From: Bacillota bacterium | Lineage (GTDB): Bacteria > Bacillota > Clostridia > Acetivibrionales > Acetivibrionaceae | Reading direction: 5' to 3' | NCBI GenBank assembly: GCA_023398495.1 | Contig: JAEWSG010000129.1 | Location: 1-64,000 of the forward strand | DNA: 64,000 nt | Shown: positions 29,571-38,026 of the stretch, in pieces | Layout of the letters: each line of letters opens with the position of its first letter | Position numbering within the stretch: the first letter of the stretch is position 1 | Notes under the pieces: model-generated | Database searches by the model: none | What the model was told of the DNA's origin: nothing | Seen by the model: only the letters and a program-made list of their open reading frames with translations | Position numbers and translations under genes: made by a program

Positions 29571-30404
29571 TTATGACTTCATATCCAGTTCATCTTTTAC
29601 GGCATCACCAAGCAGGTAGAAACTTATCATGGTAACTGAAATAAAGCACAAAGGAACTATAACCATCCATGGATACGAGGAAATATAGATAAACCCTTCA
29701 TTGGCTAAAGTCCCCCAACTCGCTTTTGGAATTTCTATACCCAGCCCCAGAAAACTTAGAAAAGCTTCGGAAAAAATTGCTGCCGGTATGCTTAACATAA
29801 GATTTATAATTATCGGACCCAAGCTGTTTGGTATGATATGTCGGATTATAATTTGAAGCTTTCCTGCACCTAGTACTTTTGCCGCCTGTACAAATTCCAG
29901 TTCTCTGAGTAGGAGAGTTTGTCCCCTCATAATTCTTGCCATACCTGTCCAATCTGTAATTGAAAGAGCTATAATTATTGTTATTTCACCTCGCCCCATA
30001 AAAACCGTTAAAAGCATTGCTGTAATCAAGCTTGGAATCGAATAGATTATATCGACAATTCTCATAAGGACTTCATCAACTATTCCTCCAAAAATACCTG
30101 CCGTACACCCGTATAACACACCTATAACTGTCTGGATTATTGCAGCAGCAGCTCCTACAGTAAGTGAAATTTTGGCACCTTCACAAATTCTTATAAAAAT
30201 ATCCCTGCCAAAATTGTCTGTTCCAAAAAAATGTTTGCCTTTGAAGGGCGGCAAAAAAGAGTTATCCAAATCATGAGCATAATAATTGTACTCTGATAAT
30301 AAAGGATATATAATTGAAACCACAGAAACCAGTCCTAAAAACACCAATGCCGTTAAAGCAATTTTGTTTGCAACTATAGCTTTTATTATTTTGCTTATTG
30401 TCAT
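29571..30404 (-). CDS. oppC: Oligopeptide ABC transporter permease OppC
   Basis: 277 residues with about six membrane segments and the N-terminal OppC extension ending in HFFGTDNFGRDIF. The EAA loop that contacts the ATPase reads EFVQAAKVLGAGKLQIIIRHIIPN. GGGTGATTTG precedes ATG 30404. It forms the membrane channel with the OppB subunit encoded 83 bases upstream. Confidence 0.93.
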   Translation of the reverse strand: MTISKIIKAIVANKIALTALVFLGLVSVVSIIYPLLSEYNYYAHDLDNSFLPPFKGKHFFGTDNFGRDIFIRICEGAKISLTVGAAAAIIQTVIGVLYGCTAGIFGGIVDEVLMRIVDIIYSIPSLITAMLLTVFMGRGEITIIIALSITDWTGMARIMRGQTLLLRELEFVQAAKVLGAGKLQIIIRHIIPNSLGPIIINLMLSIPAAIFSEAFLSFLGLGIEIPKASWGTLANEGFIYISSYPWMVIVPLCFISVTMISFYLLGDAVKDELDMKS

Positions 30405-30487
30405 AGCAAATCACCCGGTGCTTTGAAATATTTTAGTCATACGTAAATATTGGGTGCATCAAGAAAATATACACCCCTTAACAACAA

Positions 30488-31438
30488 TTACAGCTTAACT
30501 CTAGGATCCATAATAGAATACAGGATGTCAGTTATTGTATTGACCAATACTAATACAAATGAAGTAAAAAGCGACAACCCTATAACCATTGTATAATCCT
30601 TTTCCTGTACACTTGAAACCAGATAATGTCCAAGTCCTGGAATTGAAAAAATCTTTTCGATTGCAAAGGAACCCATAAAAATTGATGCCGTCAACGGCCC
30701 AAGTACTGATATCACAGGAAATAGTGCATTTTTCAGGCTGTGCTTTAACACTATCTCCCTCTTCGATAATCCTTTAGCTCTTGCACTTACTATATAATCC
30801 CGGTTCAAGACTTCAAGCATACTCGACCTCATAATTCTTACAATAAAGGCCATTGCCCCGAAGGCCAAAACTCCTGACGGAACCACTGTGTAGTTGAAGG
30901 CTCCCCACCCACTTACGGGTAATAGTCTCCAATTACTTCCCGTAATTTCCGACACATATCCGGAAAACTTATAACACAATAGATATTGTGAAATTGTTCC
31001 TAAAACAAATCCTGGAATGGATACACCTATCACGCTTATAAAAAGACTGATATCATCTATCGGTTTATTTTTATTTAATGCTGCAATGACACCTATAAAT
31101 ACTCCCATAAAAAACGCTATAAAAAGTGCTCTTAACCCCAAGTCTAAGGATATGGGAAATGCCCTTGAAATAATTGAATTTACACTTTTATTTGCGTACT
31201 TCATCGATATTCCCATATCCCCTTGAGAGATACTCCCAAGGTATATTAAGTATTGCTCATGTACAGGCTTGTCAAGTCCGTATTTTTCAGTAATATTCCT
31301 TAATACCTGGGGCGGCACAGCCTTTTTTGAGACAAAAGGATCTCCGGGCAAGTTGTGCATAAGTATAAATGTTAGTGTCACAACCATCCACATAGTAATC
31401 AGAGATAATATAATTCTTCTGATTATAAATCGGGTCAC
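30488..31438 (-). CDS. oppB: Oligopeptide ABC transporter permease OppB
   Basis: 316 residues, six membrane segments, with the N-terminal hallmark HNLPGDPF and the EAA loop RDYIVSARAKGLSKREIVLKH. The start is GTG 31438 with AGGTGA 7 bases upstream. It pairs with OppC as the translocation channel. A fragment of a palindromic repeat separates it from oppA. Confidence 0.93.
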   Translation of the reverse strand: MTRFIIRRIILSLITMWMVVTLTFILMHNLPGDPFVSKKAVPPQVLRNITEKYGLDKPVHEQYLIYLGSISQGDMGISMKYANKSVNSIISRAFPISLDLGLRALFIAFFMGVFIGVIAALNKNKPIDDISLFISVIGVSIPGFVLGTISQYLLCYKFSGYVSEITGSNWRLLPVSGWGAFNYTVVPSGVLAFGAMAFIVRIMRSSMLEVLNRDYIVSARAKGLSKREIVLKHSLKNALFPVISVLGPLTASIFMGSFAIEKIFSIPGLGHYLVSSVQEKDYTMVIGLSLFTSFVLVLVNTITDILYSIMDPRVKL

Positions 31439-31507
31439 CTTGAATTCACCTGCTTTAGTAGAAGATATAATTTATCTGTTTATGTAAAGAAATTCTGTTA
31501 TGGGGTA

Positions 31508-31535
31508 CTAGTGCTTTTGAACATAATTCATTGTT
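31508..31535 (+). repeat. Partial copy of the CTAGTGC palindromic element
   Basis: CTAGTGCTTTTGAACATAAT matches the left end of the 80-bp element at 50109-50188. It lies between oppA and oppB. Confidence 0.65.
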
Positions 31536-31541
31536 TTACAT

Positions 31542-33185
31542 CTACTCTATATACGTCCCATATAAATCAATGTCCTGTATAGGACTGCTCCCCCGAATAA
31601 AACCCTTCAAATTCTGCTTTAGAGCATAGCTGTTATGAACAAAGTAAACGGGACAAACAGGCATTTTTTCAAATAATAGTTTTTCTGCTTCACTTAGCAT
31701 GTTCATTCTCTTTTTATCATCGGTTTCTTGCCTCGCTTCACTTATCAGCTTGTCGTAATCAGTGCTTTTAAAACCGACTACGTTAAAATAATTCTCAGTT
31801 TCAAAAATTTCCAGAAACGAAGTCGGGTCATTGTAGTCGCCAGACCACCTCAAAAGAGCCATCTGATAGTCCTTCGCAAGCATTTTCTCCTGAATGGCTT
31901 CAAAGGACATTGAGACTATTTCTACTTCCAAATCAAGATTTTTCCTCCACATTTCAACAATAGCTTGTGCATCCCTTTTAGAGGTTTCCATATCATCAAC
32001 CAGCAAGGCTAACTTTGGCATATCCTTCAAGCCCAACTCTACAAGAGACTTCAAGGCATAAGTCTCTGCTTCGGCTATTTTGTCGCTCCTAAAAAGCTCA
32101 CCTGTTTCAGCCCTAAAAGATTTTTCAACACCACTAATAACAGGGCTGACAAATCCATGTGCCTCCATTGAGCCATCTCTAACCACTTTATCAACAAGTG
32201 TTTTACGGTCAATTCCATAGGTAAGTGCTCTTCTCATATTTATATTTTTTAAGATAGTATCTTCATTATTTATCGCAATAAACTGGGTTGCACCCACATC
32301 ATAATTCTCAACCCTGTCCCCATTTGTTTTAAGTTCATCAATTTGATGCACTTCTGTTATATCAACAACATCAAGTTCTCCTGCTTTAAAAGATGTAATA
32401 GCTGAAGAATTGTCAGCTATTATTCTGAAATCAACCTTTTCAAGTTTGATATCCTGCACATTCCAGTACTTTTCGTTCTTCTCAAGAACTATATTCTGAT
32501 CGTGGTTCCACTCTTTAATAACAAAAGGCCCATTCCCCAATATGTTTTGTGCATCTGCACCATATGTACTCATATCGCCTACAAGAGGTTGACTTTTGAA
32601 AAACTCAGTATTTATCGGCATAAACACGCTGCTGCAAACAAGTTCAAGAAAATACGGAGTTGGTTGGTTTAATTTTACAACAAGCGTTTTTTCATCCTTT
32701 GCTTTAATACCTACATCTTCTTTTTTACCGTCTGCATATGAATATTGTTCAGCACCTTCTATGCAAAGAAGCAAATATCCCAGAAGTGCCGGTTGGTGAT
32801 TTGTCGGCTTAGGATCAAGTGCCCTTAGCCAGGCATCTTCAAAATCCTTTGCCTTAATTGGAGAACCATCTGCCCAATTTGCCTCCCGTAGATGAAAAGT
32901 ATATATAAGCTTATCTTCACTTATATCCCACGACTTGGCAACACCAGGTATAGGTTTACCGTCCTTATCCTTTCGGCAAAGTCCCTCAAAAACTGAATTA
33001 ATTATCCTCATAGGCACAACATCGACAGCCACCTGGGGATCAAGAATATCCGGTTCGCCACCAAGACTGATTGATATCCCCATCTCCTGTTTTGTTTCAA
33101 CCTTTTTGGCACCGCATCCAGTAAAAAACATACTAAAACACATCACAAATACGGTAAGTACTAAAATGCTCCTGTTAAACTTCAT
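31542..33185 (-). CDS. oppA: Oligopeptide-binding lipoprotein OppA
   Basis: 547 residues. A lipoprotein signal ends in MFFTGCGAKK, so the binding protein is membrane-tethered outside the cell. The body is a type 5 solute-binding protein (SBP_bac_5) with the start LGGEPDILDPQVAVD, a KDFEDAWLRALDP block and GNGPFVI. It delivers peptides to OppBC. AAAGGAGG precedes the ATG. It is the first gene of the operon. The clear peptide-type features favour peptides over nickel or sugars, but the exact ligand is not shown. Confidence 0.93.
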   Translation of the reverse strand: MKFNRSILVLTVFVMCFSMFFTGCGAKKVETKQEMGISISLGGEPDILDPQVAVDVVPMRIINSVFEGLCRKDKDGKPIPGVAKSWDISEDKLIYTFHLREANWADGSPIKAKDFEDAWLRALDPKPTNHQPALLGYLLLCIEGAEQYSYADGKKEDVGIKAKDEKTLVVKLNQPTPYFLELVCSSVFMPINTEFFKSQPLVGDMSTYGADAQNILGNGPFVIKEWNHDQNIVLEKNEKYWNVQDIKLEKVDFRIIADNSSAITSFKAGELDVVDITEVHQIDELKTNGDRVENYDVGATQFIAINNEDTILKNINMRRALTYGIDRKTLVDKVVRDGSMEAHGFVSPVISGVEKSFRAETGELFRSDKIAEAETYALKSLVELGLKDMPKLALLVDDMETSKRDAQAIVEMWRKNLDLEVEIVSMSFEAIQEKMLAKDYQMALLRWSGDYNDPTSFLEIFETENYFNVVGFKSTDYDKLISEARQETDDKKRMNMLSEAEKLLFEKMPVCPVYFVHNSYALKQNLKGFIRGSSPIQDIDLYGTYIE

Positions 33186-33306
33186 TATAGCAAATCCTCC
33201 TTTAAGTTTTTCAGTACTTGTCAGGATATTTTATAATATGTTACAAGATGTCTGAAAAAAACAACTGCCTGTACGATTTGAAGTTATAGCTTTGAAGTGG
33301 AATTAT

Positions 33307-33417
33307 TAGTGCTGATTAACTAAATAAATTCTAGAATTTAATTTTTTATCAGCCAAAACATAGAATGTGCATTTTGCATAATTCATTTCTGGAAATGAAT
33401 TATGTTCAAAAGCACTT
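33307..33417 (-). repeat. CTAGTGC palindromic element, long copy in inverse orientation
   Basis: This 111-bp copy contains both element halves: GCTGATTAAC with a central TTCTAGAATT palindrome, and GCATAATTCATTTC paired with GGAAATGAATTATG. It fills most of the gap between oppA and the HEAT-like gene (33186-33488). Confidence 0.7.
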
Positions 33418-33488
33418 GAAAAACAATCCTGTTACTTGGCACCAATACGGACATTAAAAAGAAATGCATCAATATATTTATTAATTAA

Positions 33489-34370
33489 TTAATAGCTTAA
33501 ATCAATATCCTCCATATTTCCACCCAACCTGTGGACGGAGGACTTAATTTCCAAAAAGGTCTCATAATCTATAGAACTTTTATTCTTTTCGACAAAACCA
33601 CGAAGAGCAGGTATTGCCCTTCCATCGCCAAAGTTCCCAAGGCAAATTGCTCCGAAAAGTTTGTTCTCCATTTTATTAAAAGTACTTTTTATTGTTCTGA
33701 AGATCAAATCATATAAATTTCTATCTTTTATTGTTATTCCTATCTTAACCAAGGTGTCTAACAGGTACTCCTCCAAATTTTCAATGCTGCTGCTTTCATT
33801 TAAAATCTCCATAATACGATTTGCAGCATTGTCACCAAACTGCACTAATGTAGTGCATATCTCCTCAACTACTATTTCACTGTCTTCCCTTATTTCATAC
33901 AAAAGTCCTATTAATGTTTCTAAAGAACTAACAGCCTTCCATTTTCCAATAGTCCTTAAAGCCATCAGTGAAATTATCTGTTCCTCATCATTATATAAAA
34001 TACTCTCATCAGTTGAAAATTCCAACAGCCCGTTTACTGCATCCTGATTAAAGGCTTTCAAGCTATCGGTAAGCGGATAGGGAATATCGTTGTCACATAG
34101 TTTTGCTGCAAGTCTGAACAATTCTAAAAGTTGTGTAATATCCTTGATCTTTTTAAAATAGTCTGCCGGACTAATACCATCAAATTCTCCTATTGGAGTA
34201 TTGGCCCACTTTTCAAGGTCGCCTGCAACATGCTGCTTTATGTTATCATCCTCAATATTTAAAAGTTCATAAGATTTATTACTGTTAAATATTTTATTGT
34301 AGCTTTCTTCAACTGCCATGTTGTAGCTTTCAAACAGTATTTCTGCCTTTTCCAACCTAAATGCCTCCAA
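33489..34370 (-). CDS. HEAT-repeat-like helical protein
   Basis: 293 residues, soluble, almost wholly helical. The middle and C-terminal parts show HEAT-like pairs (EEQIISLMALRTIGKWKAVS, LFGAICLGNFGDGRAIPALR). No catalytic motif. It may be a scaffold, and it lies 39 bases downstream of the REC-GGDEF gene on the same strand, so the two could be co-transcribed and functionally linked. Function unknown. Confidence 0.65.
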   Translation of the reverse strand: MEAFRLEKAEILFESYNMAVEESYNKIFNSNKSYELLNIEDDNIKQHVAGDLEKWANTPIGEFDGISPADYFKKIKDITQLLELFRLAAKLCDNDIPYPLTDSLKAFNQDAVNGLLEFSTDESILYNDEEQIISLMALRTIGKWKAVSSLETLIGLLYEIREDSEIVVEEICTTLVQFGDNAANRIMEILNESSSIENLEEYLLDTLVKIGITIKDRNLYDLIFRTIKSTFNKMENKLFGAICLGNFGDGRAIPALRGFVEKNKSSIDYETFLEIKSSVHRLGGNMEDIDLSY

Positions 34371-34409
34371 TTTTATAGTGATAGCTTATAACTTCCAACA
34401 TATGTCGCT

Positions 34410-35342
34410 TTAAATTTTTCTTCTATCCTTCACGTAAGTACTTCCCGGCAAAGATTTAGCCTTTTTCTTAATCTCAGCAGCAATTTCTGCTATTTGTATA
34501 TGACTGATTAATTCTCTTGATTCATTAGTAACTACCGCAAGTGAAATAGATATCATGGGGAATTTCATAATCTGCCCTTGTCTATTACTTGTAACTATGT
34601 AGCCCCTTTGAACATCTTCATCACAATAAAGGGTTTTAATCTTATCATCAAAGTCACTTATTATACCTTTACATATTTTTTCAACTTTGTCTGGGGTACT
34701 GATAACAACAAAGTCATCTCCTCCGATATGTCCGATAAAGTCACCCTGATTTCCACAGTTATGAACATTGTCTACAATAATATCCGCAGTTAGCTTTATT
34801 GCTCTGTCACCACTGGCAAAGCCATAAACATCATTGTACGCCTTAAAATTATCCAAATCACCATATATTACAGCAAATAACATACGTTTTGCTATCCTCT
34901 GGTTTAATTCGGTCTGGATTTCGATATTCCCTTGAAGGCCTGTTAGCGGATTAGCCCATCTGTTCCTGTCAATACGCTTAAGGGTATTGCGGACCCTGCT
35001 GACCAACTCACGTCCGTTAAAGGGCTTGATAATATAGTCATCAGCTCCTATTTCAAGACCTGTAAGCTTATCATCCTCATTATCCTGAGCAGTCAACATA
35101 ATGATAGGCATCAGATTATTACTCTCATCATCCCTTAGGATTTTACACACCTCAAAACCATCCATACCGGGCATTACTACATCAAGAATAACCAGATCGG
35201 GCTTTTCTTCCCTGACCTTTTGTACCCCCTGTAGACCGTTTGAGGCAGTAACGACATCATAACCTACACCATTTAAAATGTCAGTGATTAGCTTAGTCAT
35301 AAATTCAGTATCATCAATTATAAGAATCTTTTTTTTAAACAT
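34410..35342 (-). CDS. Response regulator with GGDEF-like output domain
   Basis: 310 residues. The receiver domain (1-120) has DD at the acidic pocket, phospho-acceptor Asp in LVILDVVMPGMDG and the KP motif in IIKPFNGRE. The C-terminal half is a GGDEF domain in which the signature reads GGDDF (HIGGDDFVVIS); the glutamate normally needed for catalysis is aspartate. Diguanylate cyclase activity is therefore doubtful; GTP binding or a purely signalling role is possible. No EAL domain is seen nearby. Confidence 0.85.
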   Translation of the reverse strand: MFKKKILIIDDTEFMTKLITDILNGVGYDVVTASNGLQGVQKVREEKPDLVILDVVMPGMDGFEVCKILRDDESNNLMPIIMLTAQDNEDDKLTGLEIGADDYIIKPFNGRELVSRVRNTLKRIDRNRWANPLTGLQGNIEIQTELNQRIAKRMLFAVIYGDLDNFKAYNDVYGFASGDRAIKLTADIIVDNVHNCGNQGDFIGHIGGDDFVVISTPDKVEKICKGIISDFDDKIKTLYCDEDVQRGYIVTSNRQGQIMKFPMISISLAVVTNESRELISHIQIAEIAAEIKKKAKSLPGSTYVKDRRKI

Positions 35343-35601
35343 GGTTCACGAACTCCCATAGAAGTATAGTTGTGAAGCTACCGTTATATATATCGGAAAA
35401 AAGTACTCAGAAAACAATATAAAATTATATAATTATATATTAGTTTATTATATATTAAATTATCCCTTTTGAAAAGCCATCTATAATTCTTATTTTAAAT
35501 TTTATATTATTATATTCTCTTCAAACAATAATTAATTAACAAATTGGTAACTAAAAAGTTCTATTTTGTGATATACTTATATTTATAAGGGAGTGATATA
35601 G

Positions 35602-35823
35602 TTGGCAGAATTTTGTACATGTGGTTCATTAATGTTGGACGGTTCCTGCACAAATAAAAATTGCAGCAATAAATCAGCCGGAAAACACAGCGCAGCTTCA
35701 GCAAAAAAAGCCTCGGCTAAAAAGCAAACTGCGGAAGTCAAACCAAAAACTAATAGAGTAAGAAAATCTTCAAAGTGTATTACCTATAATTTATATGAAA
35801 CCAAAGAAGAGAATTCTATATAG
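35602..35823 (+). CDS. Small Cys-motif, Lys/Ala-rich protein
   Basis: 73 residues from TTG 35602, with AAGGGAG upstream. The first 25 residues carry five cysteines (FCTCGS, DGSCTNKNCSN), a plausible metal-binding finger, followed by a basic Lys/Ala-rich tail like a nucleic-acid-binding segment. A perfect terminator hairpin overlaps the stop codon, which supports a real short transcript. Family not recognised. The A/T-rich region 35343-35601 upstream shows nothing else. Confidence 0.6.
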   Translation: MAEFCTCGSLMLDGSCTNKNCSNKSAGKHSAASAKKASAKKQTAEVKPKTNRVRKSSKCITYNLYETKEENSI

Positions 35824-35838
35824 AATTCTCTTCTTTTT
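35803..35838 (+). terminator. Rho-independent terminator overlapping the stop codon
   Basis: AAAGAAGAGAATTCTA and TAGAATTCTCTTCTTT form a 16-bp perfect stem ending in a T-run. It spans the last codons and stop of the 73-residue gene. Confidence 0.85.
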
Positions 35839-35876
35839 ATATATTTTATGAGATTTTAGGGGGGATAATAGCTGTA

Positions 35877-36416
35877 TTATCTTCCTGCTAATCTACGTTT
35901 GCGTGATAAAACAACAAAGCTACCAACTGCTACTGCCAGAAAACCCCCTATTAAAATTACCACTGTCAGGGACATTCCTGATGCTTTATTTGCGTCTATA
36001 GGAGCAGAGTTCGCTGCATATAGTTCGGCATTATTCCCGCTTTCCACTCCAACTCCTAAGTTCATGATTTCAGCCTGCTGACCTTCAACAACTTTAACTT
36101 TTTCTTTACCAAATGCTTTGTACAAGAACTCAGCATTTTCCTCAGTGTATGGTGTAATACCTATTTCAACGTAGTTATCCATAGGTCCGGTATGCGTTAC
36201 AGTGATACCTTTCTGCTCAATTTCATCTCTATGCTCTTCAAATACATACCGATCGATCTCGCTTTGCTTATCAAGCAATTCACTGTCAATACCAGACCCC
36301 CGCACCTGAACTATGCTCATTTGACTATCATCAGGGTTGGCAGAAACTGCACCTGCCGAAAACATAGCTATACAAACTCCCAAAATAATTGCTTTTGTTA
36401 ATTTTGACCCAATCAT
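35877..36416 (-). CDS. Secreted protein with C-terminal membrane anchor
   Basis: 179 residues: N-terminal signal peptide (KAIILGVCIAMFSAGAVSA), a charged outer domain of about 100 residues, then a C-terminal membrane segment followed by RKRRLAGR, a stop-transfer tail. It starts 24 bases after the anti-sigma gene and may belong to the same stress module. Family not recognised. Confidence 0.7.
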   Translation of the reverse strand: MIGSKLTKAIILGVCIAMFSAGAVSANPDDSQMSIVQVRGSGIDSELLDKQSEIDRYVFEEHRDEIEQKGITVTHTGPMDNYVEIGITPYTEENAEFLYKAFGKEKVKVVEGQQAEIMNLGVGVESGNNAELYAANSAPIDANKASGMSLTVVILIGGFLAVAVGSFVVLSRKRRLAGR

Positions 36417-36439
36417 AAATATACCTCCAAATTTTATTC

Positions 36440-37153
36440 TTAATATTTCATTGACCTTGCTATATTAATAGCTTCTTCTTCAGTTATCAACCCGCATACC
36501 GAGTAGTGAATCCCATCTTTAAACCAATGGATTTCAGCATCCGGAATCTCCCCGCCTTCAATATAAGGCTTCGAATAGCCTTTTGTGCCATTTATGTCAA
36601 CCGCCTGAAAATTCATCAATCCACTTTGCAAATCAGTCTTTTCTTCAATTATCAAAAACGACTTATCTCCAGACAGATAGCTGATTACAACTTTAGTTAC
36701 CTCTTTATCGTTAGAACCTTCTGCGTATACTTGCTCCAACTCAAAGTCCTCCGGAATAAACGACGGTGCAAGAAAAAATTCTCCAAAACCCTTACTTGCC
36801 TCTTCCAATGTTTTATAGGTCCAGTTTTTAACCTTGTCATTTTCCAGACCTGTACTATTTCCTGTTTCACCAGGCAGGATTTCTATTCCTTCTCCTGTTC
36901 CAGACATAATGCTGAAGTTCTCATTCCCCATGTTCCCCAACTCGCCTTTATTCGGCTTATGTGAAAGTAAACCTGACATACTTACCGCTGCTAGAATGAA
37001 TACAAAGCATGCAGCCGGAACTAAAATTCTGATCACAGGAACCGGTCGTTTTTTCGTACATTGCATTAGTGTCTTTTTCTTAAGCTCTTCACCGGCATTT
37101 ATATCACTCATTATCTCGTCTGCAATATTTTTAAAGTCTTTCATGCTACTCAC
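36440..37153 (-). CDS. Membrane anti-sigma-like protein with DUF4367 domain
   Basis: 237 residues from GTG 37153, with GGAGG upstream. A cytoplasmic N-terminus of about 40 residues precedes one membrane segment (about 42-64, ILVPAACFVFILAAVSM) and an outer domain ending in IHYSVCGLITEEEAINIARSM, typical of DUF4367. Such proteins sit next to ECF sigma factors and are thought to hold them inactive at the membrane. Here the gene is directly downstream of an ECF factor. No zinc anti-sigma motif (HxxxCxxC) is present. Confidence 0.75.
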   Translation of the reverse strand: MSSMKDFKNIADEIMSDINAGEELKKKTLMQCTKKRPVPVIRILVPAACFVFILAAVSMSGLLSHKPNKGELGNMGNENFSIMSGTGEGIEILPGETGNSTGLENDKVKNWTYKTLEEASKGFGEFFLAPSFIPEDFELEQVYAEGSNDKEVTKVVISYLSGDKSFLIIEEKTDLQSGLMNFQAVDINGTKGYSKPYIEGGEIPDAEIHWFKDGIHYSVCGLITEEEAINIARSMKY

Positions 37154-37172
37154 TTATATCAAACCTCCCTCC

Positions 37173-37251
37173 TAGTGCTTTTGAACATCCTATGATTTTT
37201 GATGATTAACAAAACTAAATTCTAGAATTCTATTTTGTTAATCATCACCAG
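37173..37251 (+). repeat. CTAGTGC palindromic element forming the end of the sigma gene
   Basis: The 79-bp copy starts CTAGTGCTTTTGAACAT and ends GTTAATCATCACCAG. Inside it, TGATGATTAACAAAA and TTTTGTTAATCATCA pair perfectly around AATTCTAGAATT. The last nine codons and the stop of the ECF sigma gene lie inside the element. Confidence 0.75.
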
Positions 37252-37785
37252 CTTGTTCTTAAGAATTTCTCGTGCCCTGTGTAGTCTGCTTCTTACAGTG
37301 CCCTCTGCAATATTTAATATACTGCTTATCTCCACCGTGCCAAAATTCTGATAATAGAAAAGTATTATGACTTCCTTGTACATAGGCTGAAGTGACATTA
37401 CTTCATTAAACAGAAGTCTGTTTTCATCTTTTCGGGCAATACCGTCCTCAAAACCTGTACTTTTTTTCTGGGATACAACCTTGTCCGACAGAAACACTCT
37501 TTTAACCCAAGAACTCCTCAGTATATCTTTACAAACATTGATAGCTATTTTAATTATCCATGTTTTCTCACTGCTTTCTCCCCTGAAACTTCCATACTTT
37601 TTGAAAACTCTGATAAATACTTCCTGAAAAGCATCCTCAGCTTTTTGCTTGTCTTTAAGATACATATAGGAAGTTCTGAGCACATCATTGCCATATGTGT
37701 CCATAAGTCTTTGCAATTCTTCTTCTATATCAAGTTTCAGGTTTTTATCTGGCTCATTCTCCTTCGGTACCAAAAGGGAAATCAT
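37222..37785 (-). CDS. ECF-family RNA polymerase sigma factor
   Basis: 187 residues from ATG 37785 (GGAGG 6 bases upstream). Region 2 has DAFQEVFIRVFKKYGSF, region 4 has QPMYKEVIILFYYQNFGTVEISSIL and EGTVRSRLHRAREIL. The last residues LVMINKIEF come from an inserted repeat. A promoter of ECF type lies at 37821-37847, so it is probably self-activating. The membrane protein downstream is the likely anti-sigma factor. Confidence 0.92.
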   Translation of the reverse strand: MISLLVPKENEPDKNLKLDIEEELQRLMDTYGNDVLRTSYMYLKDKQKAEDAFQEVFIRVFKKYGSFRGESSEKTWIIKIAINVCKDILRSSWVKRVFLSDKVVSQKKSTGFEDGIARKDENRLLFNEVMSLQPMYKEVIILFYYQNFGTVEISSILNIAEGTVRSRLHRAREILKNKLVMINKIEF

Positions 37786-37820
37786 TATAAACCTCCTTCC
37801 TTTGTATCTTTCACTTATTA

Positions 37821-37847
37821 GACGGACCAATATGTTTTTTCGCTTCA
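37821..37847 (-). promoter_or_regulatory. ECF-type promoter of the sigma gene at 37222-37785
   Basis: On the minus strand TGAAGC and CGTC are 17 bases apart, one mismatch from the ECF consensus TGAAAC-N16/17-CGTC. It is about 36 bases ahead of the start codon. Confidence 0.55.
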
Positions 37848-38026
37848 GGTTTTTTATTCCAACAGCAAATTCTTAGCAGTAAATATAAACCCCCAGATAC
37901 ATTTGGTCATTACCACTCTTAGTACATTTACTCAGCAAATTTCTATGGAAAAGGATGATTAGCAACACTTAATCATTGTTAATCATCCTTTAATATTGGT
38001 TTACAAACTCCAATCAGCTACCCTAT

